DNA of 64,000 bases from Gammaproteobacteria bacterium (GCA_029289235.1 JARFTZ010000055.1:62001-126000), one strand, 5' to 3'; shown: positions 30,433 to 40,318, counted from the stretch's first letter. The notes: generated from the sequence alone by a model not told the origin. Numbers and translations: made by a program.

Positions 30433-31473
30433 ATGCAATTCGTCGGCTATTCGCTCCGGAATAATCTCTTCGTCGCGCCCATGGCCGGGGTGACGGACCG
30501 TCCCTTCCGCCAGTTGTGCAAGAAGATGGGCGCGGGGCTGGCCGTCTCGGAAATGGTCACCTCGAACTCGCTGCTCTACGGCAGCGCCAAGACGCAGCGG
30601 CGCGCCAATCACGACGGCGAAGTGGAGCCGATCTCGGTGCAGATCGCCGGTTCGATCCCGGAGATGATGGCCGACGCCGCCCGCCATAACGTCGACCGGG
30701 GTGCCCAGATCATCGACATCAACATGGGCTGCCCGGCCAAGAAGATCTGCAACGTGATGGCCGGCTCCGCCCTGCTGAAGGACGAGCCGCTGGTCGGGCG
30801 GATTCTCGACGCGGTGGTCAAGGCCGTCCCCGCAACCCCGGTGACGCTGAAGATCCGCACCGGCTGGGACAAGGGCAGCCGCAACGCGCTGGCTGTCCTG
30901 AAAATCGCCGAGCAATCCGGCATCCGCGCACTGGCCGTGCACGGGCGCACCCGCGCCTGCGGCTACACCGGCCACGCCGAATACGAGACGATCGCCGCAG
31001 TGAAGGCCACCGCGCGCATCCCGGTCATCGCCAACGGCGACATCACCTCGCCGGAGAAGGCGAAACAGGTACTCGACGCGACCGGTGTCGACGCCCTGAT
31101 GATCGGCCGCGCGGCCCAGGGCCGCCCCTGGCTGTTCCGGGAAATCGAGCACTACCTGGCGACCGGCACACACCTGCCGCCGCCGCGCGTCAGCGAAATC
31201 CACGCCATTCTCATCGCCCACCTGGAAGACCTGTACGACTTCTACGGCATCGAGACCGGCGTGCGCGTCGCGCGCAAGCACATCTCCTGGTACACCAAGG
31301 GACTGGTCGGCTCGGCGGCCTTCCGCCACCGCATGAACCAGCTACCCACCGTCGAGGAACAGCGCGAAGCCGTCAACGCCTTCTTCCTCGGCCTCGCCGA
31401 GCACGGCGAACACCTGAATTACGAGATTAATGACACGGCCGAAAACAACAACATGGGGGAACTCGCCGCATGA
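30433..31473 (+). CDS. dusB: tRNA-dihydrouridine synthase B
   Basis: An FMN enzyme that reduces uridine to dihydrouridine in the tRNA D-loop. The 346-residue protein opens LFVAPMAGVTDRPFRQL (FMN barrel strand 1), and carries DINMGCPAKKICNVMAGSAL (about residues 95-114), VTLKIRTGWD, VHGRTRACGYTG and the C-terminal phosphate-binding NGDITSPEKA and MIGRAAQGRPW. Its end overlaps the fis ATG by four bases. The dusB-fis operon is widely conserved in beta- and gammaproteobacteria. Confidence 0.95.
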   Translation: MQFVGYSLRNNLFVAPMAGVTDRPFRQLCKKMGAGLAVSEMVTSNSLLYGSAKTQRRANHDGEVEPISVQIAGSIPEMMADAARHNVDRGAQIIDINMGCPAKKICNVMAGSALLKDEPLVGRILDAVVKAVPATPVTLKIRTGWDKGSRNALAVLKIAEQSGIRALAVHGRTRACGYTGHAEYETIAAVKATARIPVIANGDITSPEKAKQVLDATGVDALMIGRAAQGRPWLFREIEHYLATGTHLPPPRVSEIHAILIAHLEDLYDFYGIETGVRVARKHISWYTKGLVGSAAFRHRMNQLPTVEEQREAVNAFFLGLAEHGEHLNYEINDTAENNNMGELAA

Positions 31474-31706
31474 ATAAAGCAAACGACATAGCCGCCTGCG
31501 TCCGCGGCGCCCTGGAAACCTATTTCCGCGACCTGGACGGCGAATCGCCGACCAATGTTTACGACATGGTGCTGAAGAGCGTCGAGCGCCCGATGCTCGA
31601 AGTGATCCTGCAGCAGGCCGGCGGCAACCAGACGCTGGCCGCCGAAATGCTCGGTATCAACCGCAATACCTTGCGCAAGAAGATCACCGAACACCAGCTG
31701 TTTTGA
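31470..31706 (+). CDS. fis: DNA-binding protein Fis
   Basis: A nucleoid-associated dimer that bends DNA, activates rRNA promoters and aids recombination. The 78-residue form is shorter than E. coli Fis (98) at the N-terminus, as usual in betaproteobacteria. The C-terminal helix-turn-helix is QTLAAEMLGINRNTLRKKI (about residues 54-72). It starts inside the last codons of dusB (ATGA) and is probably translated by coupling. The second palindromic repeat begins 12 bases after the stop and may form the 3' end of the dusB-fis mRNA. Confidence 0.95.
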   Translation: MNKANDIAACVRGALETYFRDLDGESPTNVYDMVLKSVERPMLEVILQQAGGNQTLAAEMLGINRNTLRKKITEHQLF

Positions 31707-31717
31707 GAATCCTTTAG

Positions 31718-31813
31718 CCACAGAGGCACAGAGACGCGGAGGCTACGCAGAGAAACCCATCAAAAACAAGCGATTCTCTGTGTTTTCTCCGCGTAGCCTC
31801 TGTGTCTCTGTGG
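31718..31813. repeat. Palindromic intergenic repeat, copy 2 (CACAGAG type)
   Basis: A 96-base imperfect inverted repeat: CCACAGAG at the left end pairs with CTCTGTGG at the right. Each arm combines short units (CACAGAG, GACGCGGAGG, GGCTACG), but their order differs between arms, so the pairing is offset and imperfect. It sits between fis and purH. Size, modular build and right flank (GGTGGATTTT then GATTTG) match copy 1 at 22274-22373, though the unit sequences differ. No gene is inside; the first codons of an open frame leading into purH begin within it but are not the real start. Confidence 0.8.
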
Positions 31814-31867
31814 TGGATTTTGATTTGCCGACCTTATCGTTTTTTCTACCTTGAGAAAGCTCTCTTC

Positions 31868-33460
31868 ATGAAGATTCGCCAAGCTCTGATCAGCCTTTCC
31901 GACAAACGCGGCGCGCTCGAATTCGCCCAGGGGCTCGCCGCCCAGGGCGTCAAGCTGTTGTCTACCGGCGGCACCGCCAAACTGCTGCGCGACGCCGGCC
32001 TCGCCGTGACCGAAATCGGTGACTACACCGGCTTCCCGGAAATGCTCGACGGCCGCGTCAAGACGCTGCACCCGAAAGTGCATGGCGGCATCCTCGCCCG
32101 CCGCGATCTGCCCGCGCACATGGCGACGCTGGAAGAGCATGGCATCCCGACCATCGACCTCGTCTGCGTGAACCTCTACCCGTTCGCCGCGACGATCGCC
32201 AAGGACGGCGTGACGCTCGAGGACGCCATCGAGAACATCGACATCGGCGGTCCGACGATGGTCCGCTCCGCGGCCAAGAACTATACCGGCGTGGCCATCG
32301 TCACCGACCCGGAAGACTACGCCGCATTGCTCGACGAGATGAAGGCCAACGACGGCGCCCTCTCGCTGACCACCCGCTTCAACCTGGCGAAGAAGGCCTT
32401 CACCCACACCGCCCGCTACGACGGCATGATCGCCAACTGGCTGACCGGGCTGGATGAAGGTGTCGAGACGAAGGCAGAAGAAGCCGCGCCGACACCGGCC
32501 ATTTTCCCGGCCAGGCTGCAGCTTGCCTTCGACCGCGTCGAAGTGCTGCGCTACGGCGAGAACTCGCATCAGTCCGCTGCGTTCTACCGCGACACCGCCG
32601 CCCTGCCGGGCAGCATCGCCGCCTATACCCAGTTGCAGGGCAAGGAACTCTCGTATAACAACATCGCCGACTCCGACGCGGCGTGGGAGTGCGTCAAGAC
32701 TTTCAGCGCGCCGGCCTGCGTCATCATCAAGCACGCCAACCCGTGCGGCGTAGCCATAGACGCCAACCTGCTGGGCGCCTATGAAAAGGCCTTCAAGACC
32801 GACTCGACCTCGGCCTTCGGCGGCATCATCGCTTTCAACGGCGAAGTCGGCATGGACATCGTCGATGCGATGAACGCACGCAAGCACTTCGTCGAGGTGC
32901 TGATCGCCCCGGCCTACACCGCCGAAGCCAAGGCGGCGCTGGCGGCCAAGCAGAATCTGCGCGTCCTCGTCGTTCCGCTCGGCAGCGATCTGAACAAGCT
33001 GGAATTGAAGCGCGTCGGCGGCGGCCTGCTGGTGCAGACGGCCGACGATTTCACCGCACAGGCCAGCGGCCTGAAGGTCGTCACCAAGGTGCAACCGACC
33101 GCGCAGCAGATCGAAGACCTGCTCTTCGCCGAACGCGTCGGCAAGTTCGTCAAATCCAACGCCATCGTCTTCTGCGGCGGCGGCATGACGCTCGGCGTCG
33201 GCGCCGGCCAGATGAGCCGCGTTGATTCGACCAAGATCGCCGCGATCAAGGCGCAGGCCGCCGGCCTGTCGCTACAGGGCTCGGTTGTCGCCTCGGATGC
33301 CTTTTTCCCGTTCCGCGACGGGCTCGACGTCCTCGCCGAGGCCGGCGCCAAGGCCGTGATCCAGCCGGGCGGCTCGATGCGCGACGACGAGGTCATTGCC
33401 GCGGCCGACGAACACGGCATCGCCATGGTCTTCACCGGCGCCCGCCACTTCCGTCACTGA
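31868..33460 (+). CDS. purH: Bifunctional AICAR formyltransferase/IMP cyclohydrolase
   Basis: Catalyses the last two steps to IMP. The 530-residue protein has the N-terminal IMP cyclohydrolase domain (about residues 1-195) with [12 protein letters not shown] near residue 65 and the C-terminal formyltransferase domain with KHANPCGVA (about residue 287) and [17 protein letters not shown] (about residue 435). ATG 31868 follows GAGAAAG and begins the conserved [13 protein letters not shown]; a longer frame upstream lies in the repeat. purD follows 73 bases later with its own possible -10 box, so purH-purD may be partly cotranscribed. Confidence 0.96.
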   Translation: MKIRQALISLSDKRGALEFAQGLAAQGVKLLSTGGTAKLLRDAGLAVTEIGDYTGFPEMLDGRVKTLHPKVHGGILARRDLPAHMATLEEHGIPTIDLVCVNLYPFAATIAKDGVTLEDAIENIDIGGPTMVRSAAKNYTGVAIVTDPEDYAALLDEMKANDGALSLTTRFNLAKKAFTHTARYDGMIANWLTGLDEGVETKAEEAAPTPAIFPARLQLAFDRVEVLRYGENSHQSAAFYRDTAALPGSIAAYTQLQGKELSYNNIADSDAAWECVKTFSAPACVIIKHANPCGVAIDANLLGAYEKAFKTDSTSAFGGIIAFNGEVGMDIVDAMNARKHFVEVLIAPAYTAEAKAALAAKQNLRVLVVPLGSDLNKLELKRVGGGLLVQTADDFTAQASGLKVVTKVQPTAQQIEDLLFAERVGKFVKSNAIVFCGGGMTLGVGAGQMSRVDSTKIAAIKAQAAGLSLQGSVVASDAFFPFRDGLDVLAEAGAKAVIQPGGSMRDDEVIAAADEHGIAMVFTGARHFRH

Positions 33461-33480
33461 GAACGAACCGACACGAGGAG

Positions 33481-33486
33481 TAGAAT
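33481..33486 (+). promoter_or_regulatory. Possible -10 box before purD
   Basis: TAGAAT followed by CACCGGG, 48 bases before the purD ATG in the purH-purD gap. It matches the recurring -10 style; the -35 is weak. Confidence 0.3.
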
Positions 33487-33533
33487 CACCGGGTTTTCCT
33501 CCTCACCGCTTACTCACTCCTTTCACTGGACTT

Positions 33534-34811
33534 ATGAAACTACTTGTCATCGGTTCCGGCGGCCGCGAACACGCGCTGGCCTGGCGCCTTGCCAAATCGG
33601 CCGGGCTGCAGAAGATCTACGTCGCCCCCGGCAATGCCGGTACGGCGCACCAGATCGAGATGGAAAACCTGCCCATCACCGCCCCCGAGGCCCTCGCTGA
33701 CTTCGCGGAGAAGGAAAAGATCCACCTGACCGTCGTCGGCCCGGAAGCGCCGCTTGCCGCCGGCGTGGTCAATGTCTTCCGCGCACGCGGGTTGAAGATC
33801 TTCGGGCCGACCAAAGAAGCCGCGCAGCTCGAATCCTCCAAGGACTTCGCCAAGCGCTTCATGGCACGGCACAAGATCCCGACCGCCGCCTTCGAGACCT
33901 TCAGCGACACCGCCGCCGCGCACGCCTACGTCGACCAGAAGGGCGCACCGATCGTCATCAAGGCCGACGGCCTCGCCGCCGGCAAGGGCGTCGTCGTCGC
34001 CATGTCGCTCGACGAGGCGCACCGCGCCATCGACGACATGCTCTCGGGCAACAAGCTCGGTGATGCAGGCGCCCGGGTGGTCATCGAGGACTTCCTCGAC
34101 GGCGAGGAAGCCAGCTTCATCGTCATGGTCGACGGCAAGAACGTCCTGCCGCTGGCCTCCAGCCAGGACCACAAACGCATCTTCGACGGCGACACCGGCC
34201 CGAACACCGGCGGCATGGGCGCCTACTCGCCGGCCCCGGTGGTCACGCCGGAAATCCACGCCAAGGCCATGCGCGAGGTGATCCTGCCGACGGTGCGCGG
34301 GATGGCCGCCGACGGCATGCCCTATACCGGCTTCCTCTACGCCGGGCTGATGATCGGCAAGGACGGCTCGGTGAAGGTCGTCGAATTCAACTGCCGCATG
34401 GGCGATCCGGAAACGCAGCCGATCATGATGCGCCTGAAGTCCGACCTCGTGACGCTGGTCGAGCACGCCATCGACGGCAAGCTCGACCAGATCGAGGCCG
34501 AATGGGACCGCCGCGTGGCGCTGGGCGTCGTCCTCGCCGCCGCCAACTATCCCGAGACGCCGCAGAAGGGCGACGTAATCAGCGGTCTGCCCAAGGGGGC
34601 CGACAACAACGACAGCGTTTGCGTCTTCCATGCCGGCACGGCGGAACAGGACGGCAAGGTGGTCACGGCCGGCGGCCGCGTGCTCTGCGTCACCGCCCTC
34701 GGCGACAACGTCAAGCAGGCGCAGAAGCTCGCCTACGACACGATCACCGGGATCCACTTCGACGGCATGCAGTTCCGCCGCGATATCGGCCATCGGGCCA
34801 TTTCGCGGTAA
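33534..34811 (+). CDS. purD: Phosphoribosylamine-glycine ligase
   Basis: Joins glycine to phosphoribosylamine (second step of purine synthesis). The 425 residues form an ATP-grasp enzyme: N-terminal VIGSGGREHALAW (about residues 5-17), VGPEAPL, the ATP-grasp Lys in IKADGLAAGKGVVVA (about residue 140-155), the metal-binding EFNCRMGDPETQ (about residue 285) and the C-terminal domain. ATG 33534 gives the conserved MKLLVIGSGG. It is convergent with the hem cluster, from which a perfect hairpin separates it. Confidence 0.96.
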   Translation: MKLLVIGSGGREHALAWRLAKSAGLQKIYVAPGNAGTAHQIEMENLPITAPEALADFAEKEKIHLTVVGPEAPLAAGVVNVFRARGLKIFGPTKEAAQLESSKDFAKRFMARHKIPTAAFETFSDTAAAHAYVDQKGAPIVIKADGLAAGKGVVVAMSLDEAHRAIDDMLSGNKLGDAGARVVIEDFLDGEEASFIVMVDGKNVLPLASSQDHKRIFDGDTGPNTGGMGAYSPAPVVTPEIHAKAMREVILPTVRGMAADGMPYTGFLYAGLMIGKDGSVKVVEFNCRMGDPETQPIMMRLKSDLVTLVEHAIDGKLDQIEAEWDRRVALGVVLAAANYPETPQKGDVISGLPKGADNNDSVCVFHAGTAEQDGKVVTAGGRVLCVTALGDNVKQAQKLAYDTITGIHFDGMQFRRDIGHRAISR

Positions 34812-34821
34812 CAGGCCTTGA

Positions 34822-34846
34822 GGCGACCGCCCGACGGGCGGTCGCC
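34822..34846. terminator. Hairpin between convergent purD and hemY
   Basis: A perfect 11-base stem (GGCGACCGCCC with its complement) and a three-base loop lie in the 45-base gap between two convergent genes. No T-run follows on either strand, so its strength as an intrinsic terminator is uncertain, but its position fits a two-way transcription stop. Confidence 0.6.
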
Positions 34847-34856
34847 ATCCCATTCG

Positions 34857-35582
34857 TCAGCGAGCCGCGGATTCGCCGGTGATATCGACCGGTTCCACCG
34901 CTGCCGGCGCCTCTGCCGCAACACCGTGTTTTTTCAGCCGGCGCACGATCCGGTCGACTTCGCCCTGATTGCCGCATCCCTGCTGCGCGCGGAGTTCCAG
35001 CCGCAAGGCGGCGGCGCTTTCGCGGGACGATTCGCGCAAGCGCGCCAAAACCTCGGCCGCCTCGGGAAAACGGGATGCTTCCAGCAGCATCTCGGCTTCC
35101 AGCATCAGGCTCGCCCCGCTAGCTTCCCGCCCCCTTTTGCTCTGGACCGCGCGGTCGAGCCACTCGCGCATACGTGCGAAGTCGCCAAGCGCGAAGGCGG
35201 CACGAGCGGCCACCAGCGCTGCGGGCATCTCGGCAGCCGGCGTCGCGACATGGGCTTTGGCCGCAGACTTCAACGCCCGCTCGTAACGCCCCTCGAACAG
35301 CAGGCGAACACTGTCGCCAAGGAGCGCCAGCGCCTTTTCCCGCGCCCGCCGCTCTCTGAATTCGCTGACCTTCCGAGGCAGCGAGAGCGTCAACGCCGCG
35401 GCGCGCACCAATGCATACACCAAGAAGAAAACCAGGAACAGGACGATGATCGCCAGATTCAGCGAGATTTCGCCCCGGTAAGGCGGCACGACGAGCAGGA
35501 GGTAACCGTCGTTGACGTTGGCAGCCAATGAAATGCCCACGGCCAGCGCGAACAGCCCCAGCACCCAGAGCAGCCCTCTCAT
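34857..35582 (-). CDS. hemY: HemY-family membrane protein, short form
   Basis: An inner-membrane protein encoded with haem genes; E. coli HemY is linked to late haem synthesis but its exact role is unsettled. The 241-residue product has two N-terminal membrane segments (about residues 3-20 and 40-63) with the HemY-typical NDGYLLLVVPPYRGEISLNLA between them, then TPR-like helices (EGRYERALKSAAKAH, FALGDFARMREWLDRA). E. coli HemY has about 398 residues, so roughly the last 150 residues of TPR region are absent. The start ATG overlaps the hemX stop (ATGA). The purD/hemY hairpin follows directly. Confidence 0.85.
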   Translation of the reverse strand: MRGLLWVLGLFALAVGISLAANVNDGYLLLVVPPYRGEISLNLAIIVLFLVFFLVYALVRAAALTLSLPRKVSEFRERRAREKALALLGDSVRLLFEGRYERALKSAAKAHVATPAAEMPAALVAARAAFALGDFARMREWLDRAVQSKRGREASGASLMLEAEMLLEASRFPEAAEVLARLRESSRESAAALRLELRAQQGCGNQGEVDRIVRRLKKHGVAAEAPAAVEPVDITGESAAR

Positions 35583-36697
35583 GGCCGCTCCTTCTCCGAA
35601 CGCGCGGACTTGATTGCCGACAGGCTGTCGTTGAGGCTCGGCAAGGCGATGTTGAGTTCGGTCGCCGACAACTGTCCAAGCGCCTCCATGGCCCGCCGGA
35701 CGGCAGGGGCCTGACCGTCGAAGTAGCGCCCGATCAAGGCCAGGCATTGCTTGAGCTCGTTGCGATAGGTCCATTGATCCCGCGACAGCAGCGCCAGCCG
35801 GGCCGTCAGCAGCCGCAGCTTGAGGTTTTCGCGCAGGAAGAAAATCTGGCTGGGTGCGAGCAGCGCCGGCTCCTCGCGGTCAAAACGCTGTATCCGCACC
35901 AGGCTGCGCACTTCCCGCCAGAGGTCGCGGGCGAGCAGTTCCCAATAACCAAAGGAGAACGCCGACGACGCGTCCGCCTCCGCAGCCGCCGGCGCCGGTC
36001 CACCTTCTTCCCGCGGCCGCCCGTCCACCGCCAGAGGGAGTGCGTCGACCGAGGTGATGACGTTTTCGATGCGCAGGTACATGCCCGGCAGATCGAGTTC
36101 CGGAACCGCGCGCAGGCGGTCGAGATCGCGCACCAGCACTTTGCGCAGGCCGATGAACTGCGGCCGGCTGCTGGCCGCGAGGCGCGCTTCGGCCGCCTGC
36201 AGCGCCAGCACGGCGCCCTGGACGTTGCCCGCCAGCTGCAACTGCTGCGAGGCGAGGGTCACGCTGTGCTCGATCTCGGCCAGCGCCGATTCCTCGCTGT
36301 TGCGCGCCAGATTCTGATACAGCGCCTCCAGGACCTCCTGCTGGCTCTTCGAATCGGCCAGTCGCCCCTCGAGTTCGCCCAGCTTGGCATGCACCGACGC
36401 CAGTTGCTCCTGCGCCTGTTTCGCCAGCGCACGGCTCTCGTTGGCGGCGGCGTCGCTCTCGGACAGCCTCCGCGCCAGTTCCTGCCGCGTTTCAGCCAGG
36501 CGTGCGCGGGTCTCGAACCATTGCCAGCCGGCGAGGCCGAGCGCCAGCACCGCGATGACCAACCACGGACTGAACCAGTGCCCCCGGTTCGGGTTGGCAG
36601 GTGCCGACGAAGGTGGCGGGACAGTGCTCGCTTCCTTCGCTTCGGCTTCGGGAACAGTCGCCGCTGTCGGCGGTGAGGTATCAGCGTTTTCGTTCAT
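35579..36697 (-). CDS. hemX: HemX-family protein
   Basis: The 372-residue protein is of the HemX family (also annotated uroporphyrinogen-III C-methyltransferase-like), found with hemCD but of unproven enzymatic function. It has a Pro/Ala/Glu-rich cytoplasmic N-terminus (about 1-40), one membrane segment (PWLVIAVLALGLAGWQWF, about residues 44-61), a periplasmic coiled coil rich in Glu, Gln and Ala (about 62-130), and a C-terminal domain with RPQFIGLRKVLVRDLDRL and FFLRENLKLRLLTARLALL. It lacks the SAM-binding motifs of true methyltransferases. Its start lies inside the end of hemD (17-base overlap). Confidence 0.9.
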   Translation of the reverse strand: MNENADTSPPTAATVPEAEAKEASTVPPPSSAPANPNRGHWFSPWLVIAVLALGLAGWQWFETRARLAETRQELARRLSESDAAANESRALAKQAQEQLASVHAKLGELEGRLADSKSQQEVLEALYQNLARNSEESALAEIEHSVTLASQQLQLAGNVQGAVLALQAAEARLAASSRPQFIGLRKVLVRDLDRLRAVPELDLPGMYLRIENVITSVDALPLAVDGRPREEGGPAPAAAEADASSAFSFGYWELLARDLWREVRSLVRIQRFDREEPALLAPSQIFFLRENLKLRLLTARLALLSRDQWTYRNELKQCLALIGRYFDGQAPAVRRAMEALGQLSATELNIALPSLNDSLSAIKSARSEKERP

Positions 36698-37469
36698 GTT
36701 CTAGCCAACGGTAATTGCACAAGCCCTCGACGAGTCCGGCATCGGCGGCGCCGGTCAGCACCACGCGGGGCAATCCGAATCGTTCCGCCTCTTCGGCAAT
36801 GCGCTGATGCGGAACGAACAGCTGCAGGCCGCGGAGCCTGTCGAGGCTGTCAGTATCGAGCAGTTCGAGCAGGTTGCGCAAACCCTCGCTGGACGAAATA
36901 GTGAGCGCATCCAGCGCTCCGTCGCGCAGCAGCGACACCACCGGCGCGGCATCGCGCGGCGCCGTACGGCGGTAGCAGGTCACGCAATCGACCACCGCAC
37001 CGCGCGCGCGCAGGGTTTCCGCGAGCAGTTCGCGGCCGCCGTTGCCACGCAGGATCAGCACGCGCTTGCCGGCGACGGCGGTTGCCTGAAGTGGTGACAG
37101 TTCCAGCAGCGCTTCGGAATCGAAACGGGCGGCGGGCACGATGACGCCGGAAATGCCGAAATCCGCCAACCGGCGCGCGGTGCCCGGCCCGATCGCCGCC
37201 GCTTGCAGCGCTCGGGGCCATGGGCGAGCGGCCAGCAGCCGCGGCAGGGAAAAATCAACGGCGTTCGGGCTGATGAAGACGACCAGTTGCACCGTATGGA
37301 GCCGCGCCGTCGCGGCATCGAAGGCCGACCAGTCATCGATCGGGGAGATATCGATCAGCGGGAAGCACACCGCTTCGCCGCCGTGCGCGGCGATTTGCGC
37401 CGCCAGGTCCGCAGCCTGGGCTTCCGGCCGGGTAACCAGAATCCGGCGTCCGGCAAGTGGCGGAGTCAT
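36681..37469 (-). CDS. hemD: Uroporphyrinogen-III synthase
   Basis: Cyclises hydroxymethylbilane to uroporphyrinogen III with inversion of ring D. The 262-residue protein has the two-lobed fold, poorly conserved in sequence: [10 protein letters not shown] at the N-terminus, [14 protein letters not shown] (about residue 65), [10 protein letters not shown] (about 90), [12 protein letters not shown] (about 185) and the C-terminal [14 protein letters not shown]. An upstream ATG at 37514 lies in hemC; ATG 37469 overlaps the hemC stop as ATGA. hemC-hemD-hemX-hemY form one operon. Confidence 0.93.
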   Translation of the reverse strand: MTPPLAGRRILVTRPEAQAADLAAQIAAHGGEAVCFPLIDISPIDDWSAFDAATARLHTVQLVVFISPNAVDFSLPRLLAARPWPRALQAAAIGPGTARRLADFGISGVIVPAARFDSEALLELSPLQATAVAGKRVLILRGNGGRELLAETLRARGAVVDCVTCYRRTAPRDAAPVVSLLRDGALDALTISSSEGLRNLLELLDTDSLDRLRGLQLFVPHQRIAEEAERFGLPRVVLTGAADAGLVEGLCNYRWLEHERKR

Positions 37470-38410
37470 TGTTGCGCGTTGTGCGGCAGCAACCTGTCCG
37501 CGCCCCGTGCGCACAACCGGGCCGCAAGATCACGGCCGATGGCCTCGTCATCACCCGCCGGACCGCGCGATTCGCCGCTGACGACCGCGCTGCCGTCGGC
37601 CGCCGCGACGAAACCGCGGAGCCAGAGTTCGCCACCATCGATCAACGCGTGACCGCCCAGCGGCACCTGGCAACTGCCGCCCAGAGCCCGAGAGAAGGCG
37701 CGTTCGGCGCGCACGCAATGCGCGGTGAGCGGATCGTGCAACGGTGCGATCCAGGCCGCCAGATCATCACGTCCGGCCTGAATCTCGATGCCCAGCGCCC
37801 CCTGCCCCGGCGCCGGCAGCGACTGCTCCGGCGTGAGCACCGCGCGGATGCGCTCCGTGAGTCCGAGCCGGATCAGCCCGGCCGCCGCGAGGATGATCGC
37901 GTCGTATTGTCCTTCGTCAAGCTTGCGCAGGCGTGTGTCGAGGTTGCCGCGCAGCGGCTGGATCGTCAGATGCGGGTAGCGCGCCCGCAGCGTCGCCTCG
38001 CGGCGCAGGCTGGAGGTACCGACGACGGCGCCCGACGGCAGCGCATCGAGACCGGCGAAACGGTTGGAAACGAAGGCATCGCACGGATTCTCGCGCGCGG
38101 TGATCGCCGTCAGCGCGAAGCCCTCCGGCATCTCCATCGGCACGTCCTTCAGCGAATGCACCGCCAGGTCGGCCCGCCCTTCCTGCATGGCGATTTCCAG
38201 CTCCTTGATGAACAAGCCCTTGCCGCCGATCTGCGACAACGGCCGGTCGAGGATCTGGTCACCACGGGTGGTCATCCCGAGGATTTCGATCTCGGCTTCA
38301 GGGTAGAGTCCCTGCAGCCGCGACTGGACATGCAGCGCCTGCCACATGGCCAGACGGGACTCGCGCGTAGCGATGACGATGCGTGAGGGGGCAGAAGGCG
38401 AACGGACCAC
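37466..38410 (-). CDS. hemC: Hydroxymethylbilane synthase (porphobilinogen deaminase)
   Basis: Polymerises four porphobilinogen units. The 314-residue protein shows [16 protein letters not shown] (residues 10-25), [20 protein letters not shown] (about residue 83-91), [28 protein letters not shown] and the dipyrromethane cofactor Cys in [12 protein letters not shown] (about residue 245). The start is a GTG at 38410 with AGGATG upstream. A TAGAAT box at 38446-38451 on the same strand is a likely -10. The algR gene upstream on the same strand makes read-through possible. Confidence 0.95.
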   Translation of the reverse strand: MVRSPSAPSRIVIATRESRLAMWQALHVQSRLQGLYPEAEIEILGMTTRGDQILDRPLSQIGGKGLFIKELEIAMQEGRADLAVHSLKDVPMEMPEGFALTAITARENPCDAFVSNRFAGLDALPSGAVVGTSSLRREATLRARYPHLTIQPLRGNLDTRLRKLDEGQYDAIILAAAGLIRLGLTERIRAVLTPEQSLPAPGQGALGIEIQAGRDDLAAWIAPLHDPLTAHCVRAERAFSRALGGSCQVPLGGHALIDGGELWLRGFVAAADGSAVVSGESRGPAGDDEAIGRDLAARLCARGADRLLPHNAQQ

Positions 38411-38445
38411 GGCGACATCCTAGTTTGCGGTAGGGAAGCGCGCCG

Positions 38446-38451
38446 ATTCTA
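38446..38451 (-). promoter_or_regulatory. -10 box for the hemCDXY operon
   Basis: On the minus strand TAGAAT is followed by the GC-rich CGGCGCG, 36 bases before the hemC GTG. It matches the recurring -10 motif in this window. No strong -35 is seen. Confidence 0.4.
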
Positions 38452-38476
38452 GCACGCCCCCTTTCTCCGCCTGGCG

Positions 38477-39262
38477 TCACGAACTCATCTGTCGCGCATA
38501 CGACCTGACCAGCGGCCATTGCCGCCGGCTCACCGGCAGCCGCTCAGGAACGCCGCGCAGCAGGGCCTGCCATAGCGCCTCCGCTTCCTCGCCGGCGCAC
38601 CTCTCGAACCCGGCGATGGCATCACGAGCGACCAGCACGCTGCGATGCAGACGGATGAAGCGCCCGGAGAACTCCTTTTCGAGATGAGTCAACGATTCGT
38701 CGAGCAGGTACTCGCGCGCCGCAGTGCGTGCCGTCACGTACTTCAGGTCGGCCTTGAGATAAACAATGTCATGCACCGGAATCAGCAACATGCGGCCCCG
38801 CTCGCTGCAGGAAAGGTGGGTTCTCGCCCCTTGCTGCAGTTCGGCCAGAACCTGTTGCGGCGCGGGCCGGACACAGACACTGCGGACCTTCTGCAGCGCC
38901 GCTGCGAGACGCTGGGCCCGCACCGGCTTGACCAGATAGTCGATGGCGTTGAGTTCGAAAGCCTGGACCGCGTAGCTGTCGTAGGCGGTCACGAAGATGA
39001 TGGCCGGCGGATTCTCCAGCCGCCCGACATGGCGGGCCAGTTCGATGCCGTCCATCTTCGGCATGCGGATGTCGACCAGCAACACATCCGGCCGATGCTC
39101 CTTGAGCGACTCGGCGGCGACGACACCATTGCTGGCCTCGGCAACCACCTCGTTCGGCACCTCGGCGGCGATATCGGCGAGCAGGTCGCGCAGGCGCACA
39201 CGGGCCAGCGGTTCGTCATCGACGATCAGCACGGAAAGGGTCGGCGGCGGACTTGCGGTCAT
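38477..39262 (-). CDS. algR: LytTR-type response regulator
   Basis: Two-component response regulator; the Pseudomonas relative controls alginate, twitching and virulence genes. The 261-residue protein has an N-terminal receiver (about residues 8-125) with acidic pocket VDDEP, phospho-acceptor Asp64 in LLVDIRMPKMDG and conserved Lys in DYLVKPV, then a C-terminal LytTR DNA-binding domain (about 150-250) with DIVYLKADLKYVTA and FIRLHRSVLV. Its start overlaps the algZ stop by four bases. The gene order argH/algZ-algR-hemC is the same as in Pseudomonas, supporting the name. Confidence 0.9.
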   Translation of the reverse strand: MTASPPPTLSVLIVDDEPLARVRLRDLLADIAAEVPNEVVAEASNGVVAAESLKEHRPDVLLVDIRMPKMDGIELARHVGRLENPPAIIFVTAYDSYAVQAFELNAIDYLVKPVRAQRLAAALQKVRSVCVRPAPQQVLAELQQGARTHLSCSERGRMLLIPVHDIVYLKADLKYVTARTAAREYLLDESLTHLEKEFSGRFIRLHRSVLVARDAIAGFERCAGEEAEALWQALLRGVPERLPVSRRQWPLVRSYARQMSS

Positions 39263-40287
39263 GATTTACGGCACGGCAATGTGATATGCACCTGGTATTC
39301 ACGGGCTCCATCGGGAGAAACGGCCTCGCCGGCCTCCAGGCGAGCCTCGAGATCATAGTACAACGTCAAGCGTTCACGAATATTGGCCAGCGCCATGTGA
39401 TTGCCCTTCGCCGATTCGCCGCTGCCGCCGCAGGGGTTGGCGAGATCGATATGCAGCTCATCACCGCGACGGGCAAAGGCAATGCGCACCGTGCCAGGCT
39501 CGCCGGACGGTTCGATACCGTGATAGACGGCATTTTCGAGCAATGGCTGCAGCATCAGCGGCGGCACCTTCACGTCGGCCGGAACGTCGCTCACCGCCCA
39601 CACCACCGTAAGGCGCTCGCCGAGCCGCAGCTTCTCCAGCTCGAGGTACTGGCGACACAGTGCGATCTCGTCGCCGAGCGGCAGCAGTTCGCGATGGTCG
39701 CGCATCAGCACCCGGAACAGATCGGCCAGCTCCTCCAGCGCCGATTCCGCTCGCCGCGGATCGGAACGGATCAGCGAGAGCACCGCGTTCAGGCTGTTGA
39801 ACAGGAAGTGCGGCCGGATGCGCGCCGTCAACGCCTGCAGACGCGCTTCGTTCACCGCCGGCGCGAGGCCGCGCGCGCGCAACTCGAAATAGAACAACAA
39901 CGCCGCCGCGGTGAATCCCCCGAGCAGTCCGGCGCGCACGACGCGCATGCTTCCCCCCGCATCGAACCCCATGAAGCGCCAGAAGTCGGCCAGCAGCATC
40001 GCGGTCATAACCGAAAGAAGGCAGACCGCCAGTTGGCCGCAACGCGCCGGCAGCAGGCGGATTGCCTTGGCGAGCAGCGCCAGCAGACACAGATTGAGCA
40101 GCAGCAGCGGCTGCACCGAGGCCGCCATGTCGACATAGCGTTGCACCCAGTCGCCAAGATCACTGCTCTGCACGAGCGCCGCGATCAAGGCAAACAGGTT
40201 GCCTCCCAGCAGGATGCGCAGCATCACGCCAAGGTTGCGGAAGTCCGGAAGCGGCTGGCCTGCGAGGTTATGCTTTATACTTGCCAT
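39259..40287 (-). CDS. algZ: LytS-type sensor histidine kinase
   Basis: Membrane sensor for AlgR. The 342-residue protein has four or so membrane segments in its first 140 residues and a C-terminal His_kinase domain of the LytS type: phospho-acceptor in [12 protein letters not shown] (His160), [12 protein letters not shown], and the ATP site with [13 protein letters not shown] and ALANIRERL. It has no obvious periplasmic domain. Earlier in-frame starts (40320 and 40425) would fall in or before the TAGAAT box at 40319-40324; ATG 40287, behind GTAGAG, is preferred. It is divergent from argH. Confidence 0.88.
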   Translation of the reverse strand: MASIKHNLAGQPLPDFRNLGVMLRILLGGNLFALIAALVQSSDLGDWVQRYVDMAASVQPLLLLNLCLLALLAKAIRLLPARCGQLAVCLLSVMTAMLLADFWRFMGFDAGGSMRVVRAGLLGGFTAAALLFYFELRARGLAPAVNEARLQALTARIRPHFLFNSLNAVLSLIRSDPRRAESALEELADLFRVLMRDHRELLPLGDEIALCRQYLELEKLRLGERLTVVWAVSDVPADVKVPPLMLQPLLENAVYHGIEPSGEPGTVRIAFARRGDELHIDLANPCGGSGESAKGNHMALANIRERLTLYYDLEARLEAGEAVSPDGAREYQVHITLPCRKS

Positions 40288-40318
40288 CTCTACGAGTGGG
40301 GCCTGTCCAGGTTCCCGC

